5,469 nt of DNA from assembly GCA_902362595.1 (NCBI GenBank), contig CABIXF010000090.1, forward strand, positions 1 to 5,469, written 5' to 3'. Both the position numbers and the translations under genes were made by a program. Shown piece after piece: positions 1-5,454 of this stretch. The notes under the pieces are model-generated. The model saw nothing but the letters and a program-made list of their open reading frames with translations. It did not search any database and was not told where the DNA came from. How positions within the stretch are numbered: position 1 is the stretch's first letter; every line of letters starts with the position of its first letter. The DNA is from Bacteroidaceae bacterium (lineage in GTDB: Bacteria; Bacteroidota; Bacteroidia; Bacteroidales; Bacteroidaceae).

Positions 1-82
1 GATGCACTGTGCCCCCTTTTTACTAACGATGCAGATTATTTTCGCTTCTGTATCATATAGGCGCGTAGTTGCGGATTTGAGG
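1..82 (+). mobile_element. End fragment of a second IS1380-family copy, inverted
   Basis: These 82 bases are the exact reverse complement of 3877-3958, the transposase-downstream end of the complete IS in this window. The match stops at base 82, where the terminal sequence (GAGG outward, CCTC read inward) ends; base 83 differs. The rest of this copy would lie left of the window, with its transposase on the plus strand. No coding sequence of the transposase is included. Perfect identity suggests recent duplication of the IS. That this is a separate IS copy rather than a lone end is inferred. Confidence 0.88.
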
Positions 83-350
83 TATTCAAAAGTTTCAAGC
101 AGTTTTATAGCTTTCTTTTCGCCCTTTATTTGCTTACCCTTGACATCAAAACTACGCACTCCACGTGGCTCGAGTTGATGGAATTGATGTCTTTGGCTAA
201 TTTTAGAGCCCGACGTATGCGGAAACATATCTATCAATTTTTTACTGTTTTTTGAGAAAACGAGGTATGAGGGAACATATCGAAGTAATAATCACCAATA
301 ATACGCATTAAAAACTAATCACTGTTGTATTTAAACTATTCGAAAAGGAT
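83..350. other. Gene-poor stretch between IS end and ant(9) fragment
   Basis: I recognise no gene here. On the minus strand one frame is open from the stop at 294-292 down to base 1, with an ATG at 228-226. It would encode MFPHTSGSKISQRHQ... and then a lysine-rich stretch, continuing in frame into the IS end. I know no family for it, so it may be the tail of an older gene cut by the IS, or chance. The stretch from 83 to about 290 looks less AT-rich than the ant(9)-like DNA that follows, suggesting a junction near 290-340. No terminator or tRNA is evident. Confidence 0.4.
215..281. repeat. Imperfect 17-bp direct repeat, 50 bp apart
   Basis: GTATGCGGAAACATATC at 215-231 and GTATGAGGGAACATATC at 265-281 agree at 15 of 17 positions. 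Read on the minus strand both give GATATGTT(T/C)CC(G/T)CATAC. Spaced repeats of this kind occur near the ends of some insertion sequences and at regulator sites, but nothing else here supports either role. Function unknown. Confidence 0.35.
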
Positions 351-902
351 TTAAATATTAAGGGAAGACTCTATAGATCTTTTCAAATAATTAACGAGTT
401 CAATTATCTCAGTCTCCATTCCTTCCCACTTGTCATCATAATCTTCCAAATAAGCCTTTTTTGCTTTTTCAAGTAAAGTAGCATGCTCTTTGGCTAATTT
501 AGGTATCGCCCATTCAGCAGCCTGATCTTTTGAGCAAATTCTACCGGAAGAGGATGTCAGCCACATTCTGGCTAAAGTTAAAATCACATTGCGTTCGTCA
601 CCTTCAATGCTAGCTATCAACCCGGGTAAGGATTCTTTAATCGCCCTTCGAATATCTGTCATTGGTACAGGCTCAATCACTTCTGTTGCCTCTGGTCCGA
701 AAAGGTTAATACTATTTTCTCTTAATTGAGATAAAAGAATTGCTAAATCGGGATCATAAGTTGGCTCAGGAATTGCTCCCTTATCAAACTGCTCCCTTAG
801 CCACTCACCATACATAAATTCATGTTTAGGAGGAAATTTCCAAGGGACAACATCCTTTTGATTTATGACCGTAACTTCAAGTGGTCTAATAGCATTTATG
901 TT
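351..902 (-). pseudogene. ant(9): ANT(9)-type spectinomycin nucleotidyltransferase, 5'-truncated
   Basis: The minus-strand frame reads N-A-I-R-P-L-E-V-T-V-I-N then VVPWKFPPK, YGEWLRE, YDPDLAILL, GDERNVILTLARMW and AAEWAIP, ending SLNI and a TAA stop. These blocks match the C-terminal two thirds of ANT(9)/AadA-type aminoglycoside nucleotidyltransferases, and the wording is closest to ANT(9)-Ia as I remember it (spectinomycin 9-O-adenylylation). Homology continues upstream of the ATG at 815 to about 902, so that ATG is internal. The missing part is roughly the first 90 residues, which hold the GS...DxD nucleotide and metal site, so the remnant should be inactive. Upstream it joins directly to the truncated murA-like gene. 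The frame itself is intact and unmutated, suggesting recent loss. Confidence 0.85.
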
Positions 903-1553
903 TCTATATAAGGCAAAGAGGATAATTTTTCTGTCACTGATTGAATAATATTATATCTCAGGTTTAAAGTTAGCGAAATTGTTTTCTTGTTTAAATCTAA
1001 AAATGTCAAATTTGTATTATTTATTAAAGCTAACGTGGAATATGTTATAATTTCACTTATGCATTGAGTTAGATTAAATTCAATATACTGATTGGAAGAA
1101 GCCATAACATTTCCACTGCAGACAATAGAATTATCAGAGATGTCAATTTTTTTACCTATTAAGCGCAAAAAATCAATCATATCATAGACATCCGTTTTTA
1201 AATATGGATTTTTTATGATAAATTTTTGTTTGTTAACAGATAAAAGTAATGCCGTTTTAGTGGCCCCTCCTACAAGCGGTCCACTCAAATCTTCGCTAGA
1301 GTATGAAAAATTTTTTATATCTAACTCGGTTATATCGCTATTGTCACCAAAATTACCTATTATTCTATTAGATTCTATACTTATTTTGTGATTAAAACAT
1401 TCAATCACTGAAGCAATATGAGAAAATGGTCTATTATGTGAATCTATCGAATCACCAATTTGACAACCTCCAGAACCATAATATTCAAATTTTCCTAATG
1501 CAATTAATAGCGCCGGGCACAAATACATAGAACCATGAATACACTTTCCTAAA
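896..1553 (-). pseudogene. MurA-like enolpyruvyltransferase, C-terminal piece of split gene
   Basis: This is the downstream part of the gene interrupted by the cassette at 1554-2819. It carries the MurA-type GGCQIG block, whose Cys aligns with the catalytic Cys115 of E. coli MurA, then SHNRPF, LSGPLVGGATKTALLL (compare SVGAT in MurA) and DVYDMIDFLRLIGKKI. Joined to 2820-3133 with one copy of the 9-bp duplication removed, it gives one open frame of 320 residues. Family members are about 420 residues, so roughly the last 100 are missing; the frame ends TAA at 898-896, where ant(9)-like sequence begins. The frame also extends upstream to an ATG at 1603, but its first 17 residues are encoded by the cassette end and are not native. 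Catalytic competence is unlikely. Confidence 0.8.
1545..1553. repeat. Target-site duplication, left copy (TTTCCTAAA)
   Basis: TTTCCTAAA is repeated at 2820-2828, directly outside the other end of the cassette. Both copies are read as L-G-(K/N) codons of the murA-like gene, and removing one copy plus the cassette restores the frame. The duplication is 8 or 9 bp: symmetric ends would favour 8 bp (TTCCTAAA) with a mismatch in the outermost repeat base, and an imperfect 10 bp is also possible. Confidence 0.85.
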
Positions 1554-1554
1554 G

Positions 1555-1578
1555 TCTCTGTCCGAGATAAGTGTTGGT
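1555..1578 (+). repeat. Cassette terminal inverted repeat, left
   Basis: It begins TCTCTGTCCGAGATAAG, and its 24 bases pair with 2796-2819 with one G/A difference at the 19th base. Similarity stops sharply after TTGGT. Base 1554 (G) is either the outermost cassette base or part of the duplicated target. Confidence 0.88.
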
Positions 1579-1628
1579 ATGCATAACTGACCTGTTTATT
1601 CATTTTCTATGAATGCCCTGGGTAAACG

Positions 1629-1660
1629 AAAAGGAACAAGGTATATTTCATCCTTGTTCC
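1629..1660 (-). terminator. Rho-independent terminator of the methyltransferase gene
   Basis: On the minus strand GGAACAAGG (1660-1652) pairs perfectly with CCTTGTTCC (1641-1633) across a 10-base loop, followed at once by TTTTCGTTT. It lies about 70 bp past the stop codon and inside the cassette, so the cassette closes its own transcript before it reaches the murA-like remnant. Confidence 0.8.
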
Positions 1661-1686
1661 TATCGGTCAGTATGTGCTATTCAGTT

Positions 1687-1706
1687 CAACAAATTGGAAT
1701 TTGTTG
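1687..1706. repeat. Perfect 9-bp stem palindrome after the methyltransferase stop
   Basis: CAACAAATT and AATTTGTTG are separated by two bases, and outer TCAGTT / AACTGA segments (1681-1686 and 1715-1720) can extend the structure. There is no T-tract, so it is not a classical terminator. It may stabilise the 3' end of the mRNA or be a subterminal site of the cassette; neither can be shown here. Confidence 0.5.
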
Positions 1707-1732
1707 CTCCGTCAAACTGAAAGTTTCAAGCG

Positions 1733-2563
1733 TTATAGACTTCCCACAAATATCTCTGCATCAATCGTCAAAGTTTTTAGCTTTTTGAAATCAATCTCAG
1801 TTTTATCTACATGGAAGAGCAGTGGGGTCATGTCTGCAAAAATTTTAATATCCTCTAACGGCATTTCATATGATTCTGAAACTCTTTTTTGGTAAATAAC
1901 AGAATACTGCTTCTTGAATAAGTTAATCACATTCTCATTGGAATACTCTTGATTTTTCAAATGTTCTTTTGCAATGTTTCTGAACTCCATCAGATGTTTA
2001 TTCCCAGGAATAACCTTTACAATATAGCCGCTATCCGTCAGAACTCTATTGAACTCCAAATAATTAGCTGGTGTAAATATGTCCAGTATACAGTCTACTG
2101 AGTGGTCTCTAATTGGCATATTTTCCAAATCACCCACAAACCACTTTATAGACTTACTACCGTCTCTTTTTGAAGCAAGGGAAATGGCATCTTTTGAAAT
2201 ATCAAAAGCAACTATATCTGCTTGAAATAGTTCTTTGATTTTTCTAGAATAATATCCTTCACCACATCCGACATCAAGAATAGTTGTTATGTTTTCAAGC
2301 TTGCTCAATATATGTGTTATCTCCGTAAGAATATGTGAATAGTATCCCTTTTCTAAAATATCCATTCTGCTTTCAAAAGAAGTTCTGCTATAATGCTTAG
2401 ATTGCTTTTGATTTAATGCAAAATTCACATATCCTAATTTAGAAATATCGAAACAATGCTTATTACTACACAGCAAACTATTGCCTACCATCTTTAACTT
2501 TCGTTTACATATTGGACAACGAAAAAGCTTTTCGCTGTCATTAAATCTAATAATTTTATTCAT
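1733..2563 (-). CDS. rlmA: RlmA-family 23S rRNA (guanine-N1)-methyltransferase
   Basis: The 276-residue protein has the full RlmA layout. An N-terminal zinc site has Cys16, Cys19, Cys32 and His36, with the same spacing as E. coli RlmA, followed by the FDISKLGYVNF block. The Rossmann-fold SAM domain has DVGCGEGYY at 97-105, acidic Asp121 and a PGNKHLMEF block from 186. Family members methylate N1 of G745 (RlmA-I) or G748 (RlmA-II/TlrB) in 23S rRNA helix 35, at the macrolide tunnel; TlrB contributes tylosin resistance. I start at 2563 because GGAGG (2573-2569) sits 5 bases before this ATG; a longer frame from 2629 would begin inside the attenuator. It is the cassette's only large gene. Target base and phenotype are inferred, with G748 likelier given the Gram-positive character. 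Confidence 0.92.
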   Translation of the reverse strand: MNKIIRFNDSEKLFRCPICKRKLKMVGNSLLCSNKHCFDISKLGYVNFALNQKQSKHYSRTSFESRMDILEKGYYSHILTEITHILSKLENITTILDVGCGEGYYSRKIKELFQADIVAFDISKDAISLASKRDGSKSIKWFVGDLENMPIRDHSVDCILDIFTPANYLEFNRVLTDSGYIVKVIPGNKHLMEFRNIAKEHLKNQEYSNENVINLFKKQYSVIYQKRVSESYEMPLEDIKIFADMTPLLFHVDKTEIDFKKLKTLTIDAEIFVGSL

Positions 2564-2564
2564 G

Positions 2565-2638
2565 ACATCCTCCATTATTACATTCTTGACCGAAAGCGAG
2601 TTATGTAATACGGATGTACCGCAACACAACTCGCGGTA
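2565..2638 (-). promoter_or_regulatory. Translational attenuator with two exclusive folds
   Basis: In the uninduced fold, UACCGC (2638-2633) pairs with GCGGUA (2622-2617). Downstream, UAUUACAU (2610-2603) pairs with AUGUAAUA (2583-2576) and ACAUCC (2617-2612) pairs with GGAUGU (2570-2565), tying up part of the GGAGG ribosome binding site. In the alternative fold, GAGUUGUGU (2632-2624, the loop of the first hairpin) pairs with ACAUAACUC (2606-2598) and breaks the second helix. The first arm starts right after the leader stop codon, so a ribosome stalled on the leader would cover it and favour the alternative fold, freeing the start site. Helices were found by eye and no energies were calculated. 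Confidence 0.8.
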
Positions 2639-2665
2639 TTATCTTAATCTCATATATGCTGTCAT
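2639..2665 (-). CDS. Leader peptide MTAYMRLR (macrolide-stalling type)
   Basis: This 8-codon frame, ATG to TAA, has a near-ideal binding site (GAGGAGGTGA, with AGGAGG 7 bases before the ATG), far stronger than expected by chance. The peptide ends Met-Arg-Leu-Arg. The Arg-Leu-Arg (+X+) motif is the known signal at which macrolide-bound ribosomes stall on ErmD-type leaders; the ErmD leader begins MTHSMRLR, so M1, T2, M5, R6, L7 and R8 coincide. Its stop codon abuts the first attenuator arm. The inferred role is drug sensing: translated freely without drug, stalled at Leu7/Arg8 with a macrolide, which would open the methyltransferase start. Confidence 0.87.
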   Translation of the reverse strand: MTAYMRLR

Positions 2666-2702
2666 CTTATCACCTCCTCAAATTCAAGTTTGTATAACTA
2701 TT

Positions 2703-2738
2703 TTATTGCATTATAGCATACTTTGGTCTGCTTTTCCC
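2703..2738 (-). promoter_or_regulatory. Promoter of leader and methyltransferase, extended -10
   Basis: TATAAT at 2715-2710 is a perfect sigma-70/SigA -10 box preceded by TG one base upstream, giving the extended -10 TGCTATAAT. The expected -35 position holds only TGGGAA/GGGAAA, a poor match, which the extended -10 could offset. A start near 2703 would give about 37 nucleotides before the leader ATG. This is not the Bacteroides TAnnTTTG type, pointing to a Gram-positive origin. Confidence 0.7.
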
Positions 2739-2795
2739 ACTCCAGAGAAAATTTCTTTGTCGATAATTATCCTACCTATAGGAATATTTTTATTC

Positions 2796-2819
2796 ACCAA
2801 TACTTATCTCGGACAGAGA
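2796..2819 (-). repeat. Cassette terminal inverted repeat, right
   Basis: Read on the minus strand it starts TCTCTGTCCGAGATAAG, matching 1555-1578 with a single A/G difference. It supplies the TAA stop that ends the N-terminal murA-like frame after four foreign residues (LCPR). Confidence 0.88.
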
Positions 2820-2828
2820 TTTCCTAAA
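2820..2828. repeat. Target-site duplication, right copy (TTTCCTAAA)
   Basis: Identical to 1545-1553 and directly outside the right inverted repeat. The T at 2820 could instead be the outermost cassette base; see the left copy. Confidence 0.85.
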
Positions 2829-3133
2829 AAGAAAGGAATGTTGGCATTACATATGGTACTTGCGTCAATAAACAAACGTTTGTTATATATTTTTGCAGTA
2901 CCACCTAGTTCATTTATTATTGCGATAAAAACATATGTATCACTTACTATAGGTGGATTAACAATAACAGTCTTCATTTTGAGTGCAATAGTTAATGCTA
3001 TTATTTGAACCATTGAATGTTTGTATCCATCCAAACTTAAGGAGGCATTAACTGGACTATTTTTGCTCACACTTATATTAATATTTTTATTTTCTCCTTT
3101 AAACAAAAAATCGGATAAACATTTATATTCCAT
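2820..3133 (-). pseudogene. MurA-like enolpyruvyltransferase, N-terminal piece of split gene
   Basis: This is the first 104 residues of the interrupted gene, with a plausible start: AAGGA seven bases before the ATG, 78 bp after the preceding gene. It contains GYKHSMVQIIALTIAL, aligning with the GAKNAALPIL block of MurA, then a repeat-fold block (SDTYVFIAIINELGGTAKI) and LFIDAS. His39 stands where MurA has the conserved Asn23, so this is a divergent paralogue rather than housekeeping MurA. MurA adds enolpyruvate from PEP to UDP-GlcNAc in peptidoglycan synthesis; the substrate here is unknown. The frame runs into the cassette end and stops after LCPR. Confidence 0.78.
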
Positions 3134-3211
3134 AATAGATTCCTTGTAACTCTAATTGTTGATAGACAAAAAAACAGATCGCCTATGCATCACAAACAAA
3201 ATACGGTTAAT

Positions 3212-3876
3212 TTAGTGTTTTGTTTTGTAATTAATTTTAGAAAATGTATTTTTGTGCTTGCTTTTAGGATTCTCTTTCTTGCTTTTTGAACGATTGTGAA
3301 AACCTAAATCCTTCCCCATTGAATTGTGTTGCTTATTCTTCTCGTTTGTGTTACTAACCAACTGACCGCAGGCAGCTTTGATGTTATTACCTCGTGATTC
3401 TCTCATTTTTACTTCTAAACCAGCCGCTTCAAGTCGCAATTTAAATGCAACTAATTGTTGTTTGTTTGGCCTGTTAATATTGCAATTTGCGGTATCATTA
3501 TATTGCAAAAGATTTATCAAAACATTTTTCTCACGAAACCATCTTCCTAATTGACGTACATCAGTTGCTTTATCATTTAGACCAGGAATCAATAAATAAG
3601 CAATTGTTACTTTTCTGTTATGTCTTTCCGAATATGATAAAACAGATTCAACAATCTTATTTATGTCATAACCTTTCATGTGAGGTATAATTATATCTCT
3701 TGTTCTTTGATTTGTTGCATGAAGAGAGAGGGTGAGTTGTATCTTCAGATGTTCTTCTCTTATTTTTTTTAATTGTTCTAAAGGACCTACTGTCGAAATA
3801 TTAATTCCATCTGTGGGGAAATTAAGCCCATTTCTATCTCTTAGTATATGAATTGACTTAATTACATTATCATAAT
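3212..3876 (-). pseudogene. Cfr/RlmN-type radical SAM rRNA methyltransferase, 5'-truncated
   Basis: The frame is open from the IS edge. It reads DYDNVIKSIHIL, INISTVG, LTLSLHATN, RKVTIAYLLIPGLND, INLLQYN and SRGNNIKAACGQL, in family order. The Cys of AACGQL (codon 3370-3368) is the methyl-carrying cysteine of RlmN and Cfr, which methylate A2503 of 23S rRNA. The N-terminal part with the CxxxCxxC iron-sulfur motif is missing, because IS1380 insertion cuts the gene at 3876; the remnant is inactive. RKVTIAYLLIPGLND resembles Cfr's RKVYIAYIMLPGVND more than typical RlmN, but I cannot place it firmly. After AACGQL comes an unusual basic, Asn/Lys/Ser-rich tail of about 48 residues. A frame from ATG 3679 is internal. 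The lost 5' part may lie beyond 5469. Confidence 0.82.
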
Positions 3877-3891
3877 CCTCAAATCCGCAAC
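3877..3891 (+). repeat. IS1380-family terminal inverted repeat, transposase-downstream end
   Basis: CCTCAAATCCGCAAC pairs with 5455-5469 except at positions 4 and 7. The same end recurs in inverted orientation at 68-82. Confidence 0.87.
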
Positions 3892-4046
3892 TACGCGCCT
3901 ATATGATACAGAAGCGAAAATAATCTGCATCGTTAGTAAAAAGGGGGCACAGTGCATCGAATGTCACCATAAAGACATATAAACGCCCCTTACCCCACCA
4001 TGCGACTTGAGGCAATACGCAAAGTCACGACCATAAGTTGTCGGTG

Positions 4047-5333
4047 TTATCCAAAGTCATTCTGGAACACATCAGCATAAGCGTTGTTGCATGAATAGAT
4101 ATTCAGCACATACTGCCTTGATGTCCTGCCCCATTTGGCTGGCACAGAGATGAACTTGAAGACAAACGCCTTGATGCGGCTTGTTGCTTTGAGTCCGAAC
4201 CTCTTCACGTCAAGCCTCGCCATGATGAATTTATAGAAGTTGCGTATGAGTGCCGTAAGCAGAAGAAACACCGTGTTTTCTCCCATGAAGGATTTTGGAA
4301 GCCTGTTCCAGCCGAATCCGTTATTCATTTCATCGAAGATGCGTTCCTTCCCTCCACGGAGGTTATAGAATTTGACAATCTCTTTCTCGGAAGACTCGTA
4401 GTCATTTGTAAGGATGCAGCGGTAGGTGTATTCGCCTTCCCACAGGTCAATCTCACCGTCAATTCGCTTCTGCCTTTGGATTACAAGACGGTATGCCCTC
4501 CCTTTCCATTTCTCAACAAGAATGGAGTTCAGTTCAAACTCAATGCCGCCCAGTTCCTCTCTCTTCCACCCTCTGAGTGCAAAGATGTCATCGTAGAGCG
4601 AACCGCAGCGGTTGGCGCGGATATAGAAAGTCATGCAATGCTTTCCGACCTCTTCCACAATTTCCTCTGAGCAGGATCCGCAATCTGCCCTGAAACGATT
4701 GACTGTCAATCCTTTCTGTTCAATCCTCTCAAAGAATCTCCTCAACGTGTCCTTCTGGTGGAAACGAACGTTAGTGTTGCCGTCGCTGTTCTCTATGCCG
4801 ACAATCATGTCGCCAATGACAGCCACACCTGGACGGTACCCGAGAAACTTCTTGTATGTGGGTTTCGCATCAAACTTCTCAGCCTCTATGAACTGGTGGT
4901 CGAAGTCAACGTCATACCCCTCGCCCTCTTTCAGCTGCCCTGTGGACAATAGGCAATTGAGGAGCAGTGTATTCAGCATGTCTGCCGTGTTGAAGTCGTA
5001 GGTCTTGCCAGTGTCGGATGTGTAGGAAATGTTATCCTGGGTCAGTTCCTTTATGGCTCTGAGAATCGTGTCGGCACTGCATGTGCGAAATGTCGGATGA
5101 AGCGAGAGGTGGTACATCAGATGAGTGGTGACATCCTCTATGCATGAGCCGCCACAGAAATAAACGCTCATAAGCGAACGGATGATTTCGCTGTATTGAT
5201 AACCATACAGCCTGCATCTCATACCGAGAGTTGAGTCGATTACAGATGAGAGATTGGAGTCAAATAGCTCCATTATTGAAAAAATTCCTCCAAAAGGAGA
5301 GAGTTTCTCAGATTTTATTGCTACCTTTACCAT
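4047..5333 (-). CDS. IS1380-family DDE transposase
   Basis: The 428-residue protein is full length for the family. It has the expected DDE features of an RNase H-fold transposase: an acidic first strand (YDVDFDH, Asp141/143/145), FRADCGS with Asp217, and the C-terminal signature YNLRGGKERIFDEMNNGFGWNRLP with Tyr323, Arg326 and Glu330 in Y(2)R(3)E spacing. It cuts and pastes the IS at its CCT(C/T)AA ends. The start at 5333 follows a Bacteroides-type promoter by about 35 bases. No frameshift or internal stop is present, so it is probably active. It points toward the passenger genes, so readthrough would reach the Cfr-like remnant. Confidence 0.95.
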   Translation of the reverse strand: MVKVAIKSEKLSPFGGIFSIMELFDSNLSSVIDSTLGMRCRLYGYQYSEIIRSLMSVYFCGGSCIEDVTTHLMYHLSLHPTFRTCSADTILRAIKELTQDNISYTSDTGKTYDFNTADMLNTLLLNCLLSTGQLKEGEGYDVDFDHQFIEAEKFDAKPTYKKFLGYRPGVAVIGDMIVGIENSDGNTNVRFHQKDTLRRFFERIEQKGLTVNRFRADCGSCSEEIVEEVGKHCMTFYIRANRCGSLYDDIFALRGWKREELGGIEFELNSILVEKWKGRAYRLVIQRQKRIDGEIDLWEGEYTYRCILTNDYESSEKEIVKFYNLRGGKERIFDEMNNGFGWNRLPKSFMGENTVFLLLTALIRNFYKFIMARLDVKRFGLKATSRIKAFVFKFISVPAKWGRTSRQYVLNIYSCNNAYADVFQNDFG

Positions 5334-5369
5334 GTCTGTCGGGTTTGATACATATTTTGATTTGCAACA

Positions 5370-5401
5370 CTAAGATAGGTGAAAAATCTGACATGGCAAA
5401 A
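5370..5401 (-). promoter_or_regulatory. Bacteroides-type promoter of the transposase
   Basis: On the minus strand TTTTG (5401-5397) is followed after 19 bases by TATCTTAG (5377-5370). This matches the Bacteroides -33 TTTG / -7 TAnnTTTG consensus with one mismatch in the -7 box. Transcription would begin about 30 bases before the transposase ATG. Confidence 0.55.
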
Positions 5402-5402
5402 T

Positions 5403-5427
5403 CCTGAGCAACTTTTTGTTGCTCAGG
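5403..5427. terminator. Perfect 10-bp hairpin at the transposase-proximal IS end
   Basis: CCTGAGCAAC and GTTGCTCAGG are separated by TTTTT. Read on the minus strand the stem is followed by ATTTTG, so it could stop transcripts entering the IS from outside and keep transposase expression low. It lies just upstream of the transposase promoter. The T-tract is short, so termination is only probable. Confidence 0.6.
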
Positions 5428-5447
5428 TACTTAAAAAGTTATATTTG
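5415..5447 (+). promoter_or_regulatory. Outward-facing Bacteroides-type promoter at the IS end
   Basis: TTTG (5415-5418) and TATATTTG (5440-5447), an exact TAnnTTTG match, are separated by 21 bases, with the start expected close to the IS border. Bacteroides IS1380-group elements are known to switch on neighbouring resistance genes (cfiA, nim) from such outward promoters. It points away from the passenger genes in this window. The -33 box overlaps the hairpin at 5403-5427. Confidence 0.55.
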
Positions 5448-5454
5448 TAATAGT

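Larger units (their letters stand above)
1554..2819 (-). mobile_element. Transposase-less mobile cassette carrying rlmA-type gene
   Basis: The ~1266-bp insertion has inverted ends (1555-1578 and 2796-2819, 23 of 24 bases paired) and is flanked by a duplicated TTTCCTAAA. It splits a murA-like gene, and precise excision rejoins that gene in frame, so the boundaries are right to within a base. It contains a promoter, an attenuator leader, one methyltransferase gene and a terminator, but no transposase. It therefore resembles a mobile insertion cassette or passenger MITE moved by a transposase acting in trans. An 8-10 bp duplication would fit several DDE families, for example IS4-group or IS256-like elements. 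I cannot assign the end sequence TCTCTGTCCGAGATAAG to a named IS. Confidence 0.87.

Noticed and set aside
351..815. Complete 154-residue gene starting MYGEWLREQF
   Set aside because: ANT(9) homology continues in frame upstream to about 902, so this ATG is internal to a truncated gene.
896..1603. Stand-alone 235-residue gene beginning MNKQVSYAYQ
   Set aside because: Its first 17 residues are encoded by the cassette inverted repeat, there is no good binding site, and it lies after the terminator. It is the downstream half of the split murA-like gene.
2564..2629. Longer methyltransferase starting MCCGTSVLHNS at 2629
   Set aside because: Those 22 codons lie in the attenuator hairpins and have no ribosome binding site. 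The ATG at 2563 has GGAGG 5 bases upstream, and the RlmA family starts shortly before the first zinc cysteine.
1555..2819. Inversion switch between the 24-bp repeats in the murA-like gene
   Set aside because: The flanking direct duplication and the exact repair of the gene on removal indicate a transposition event, not an inversion.
2481..3008. Plus-strand 175-codon open frame
   Set aside because: It is antisense to the methyltransferase start, the attenuator and the murA-like piece, crosses the cassette border and resembles no family I know.
3212..3679. Complete 155-residue gene starting MKGYDINKIV
   Set aside because: Family homology continues upstream in frame to the IS border at 3876; the ATG is internal.
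1..3958. Invertible (phase-variable) segment between the 82-bp inverted repeats
   Set aside because: The repeats are IS1380 termini, and no site-specific recombinase or promoter inside the repeats supports programmed inversion. Homologous recombination between IS copies remains possible.
4476..5217. Several other open frames inside the IS on both strands
   Set aside because: All overlap the well-supported transposase in other frames and have no recognisable domains.
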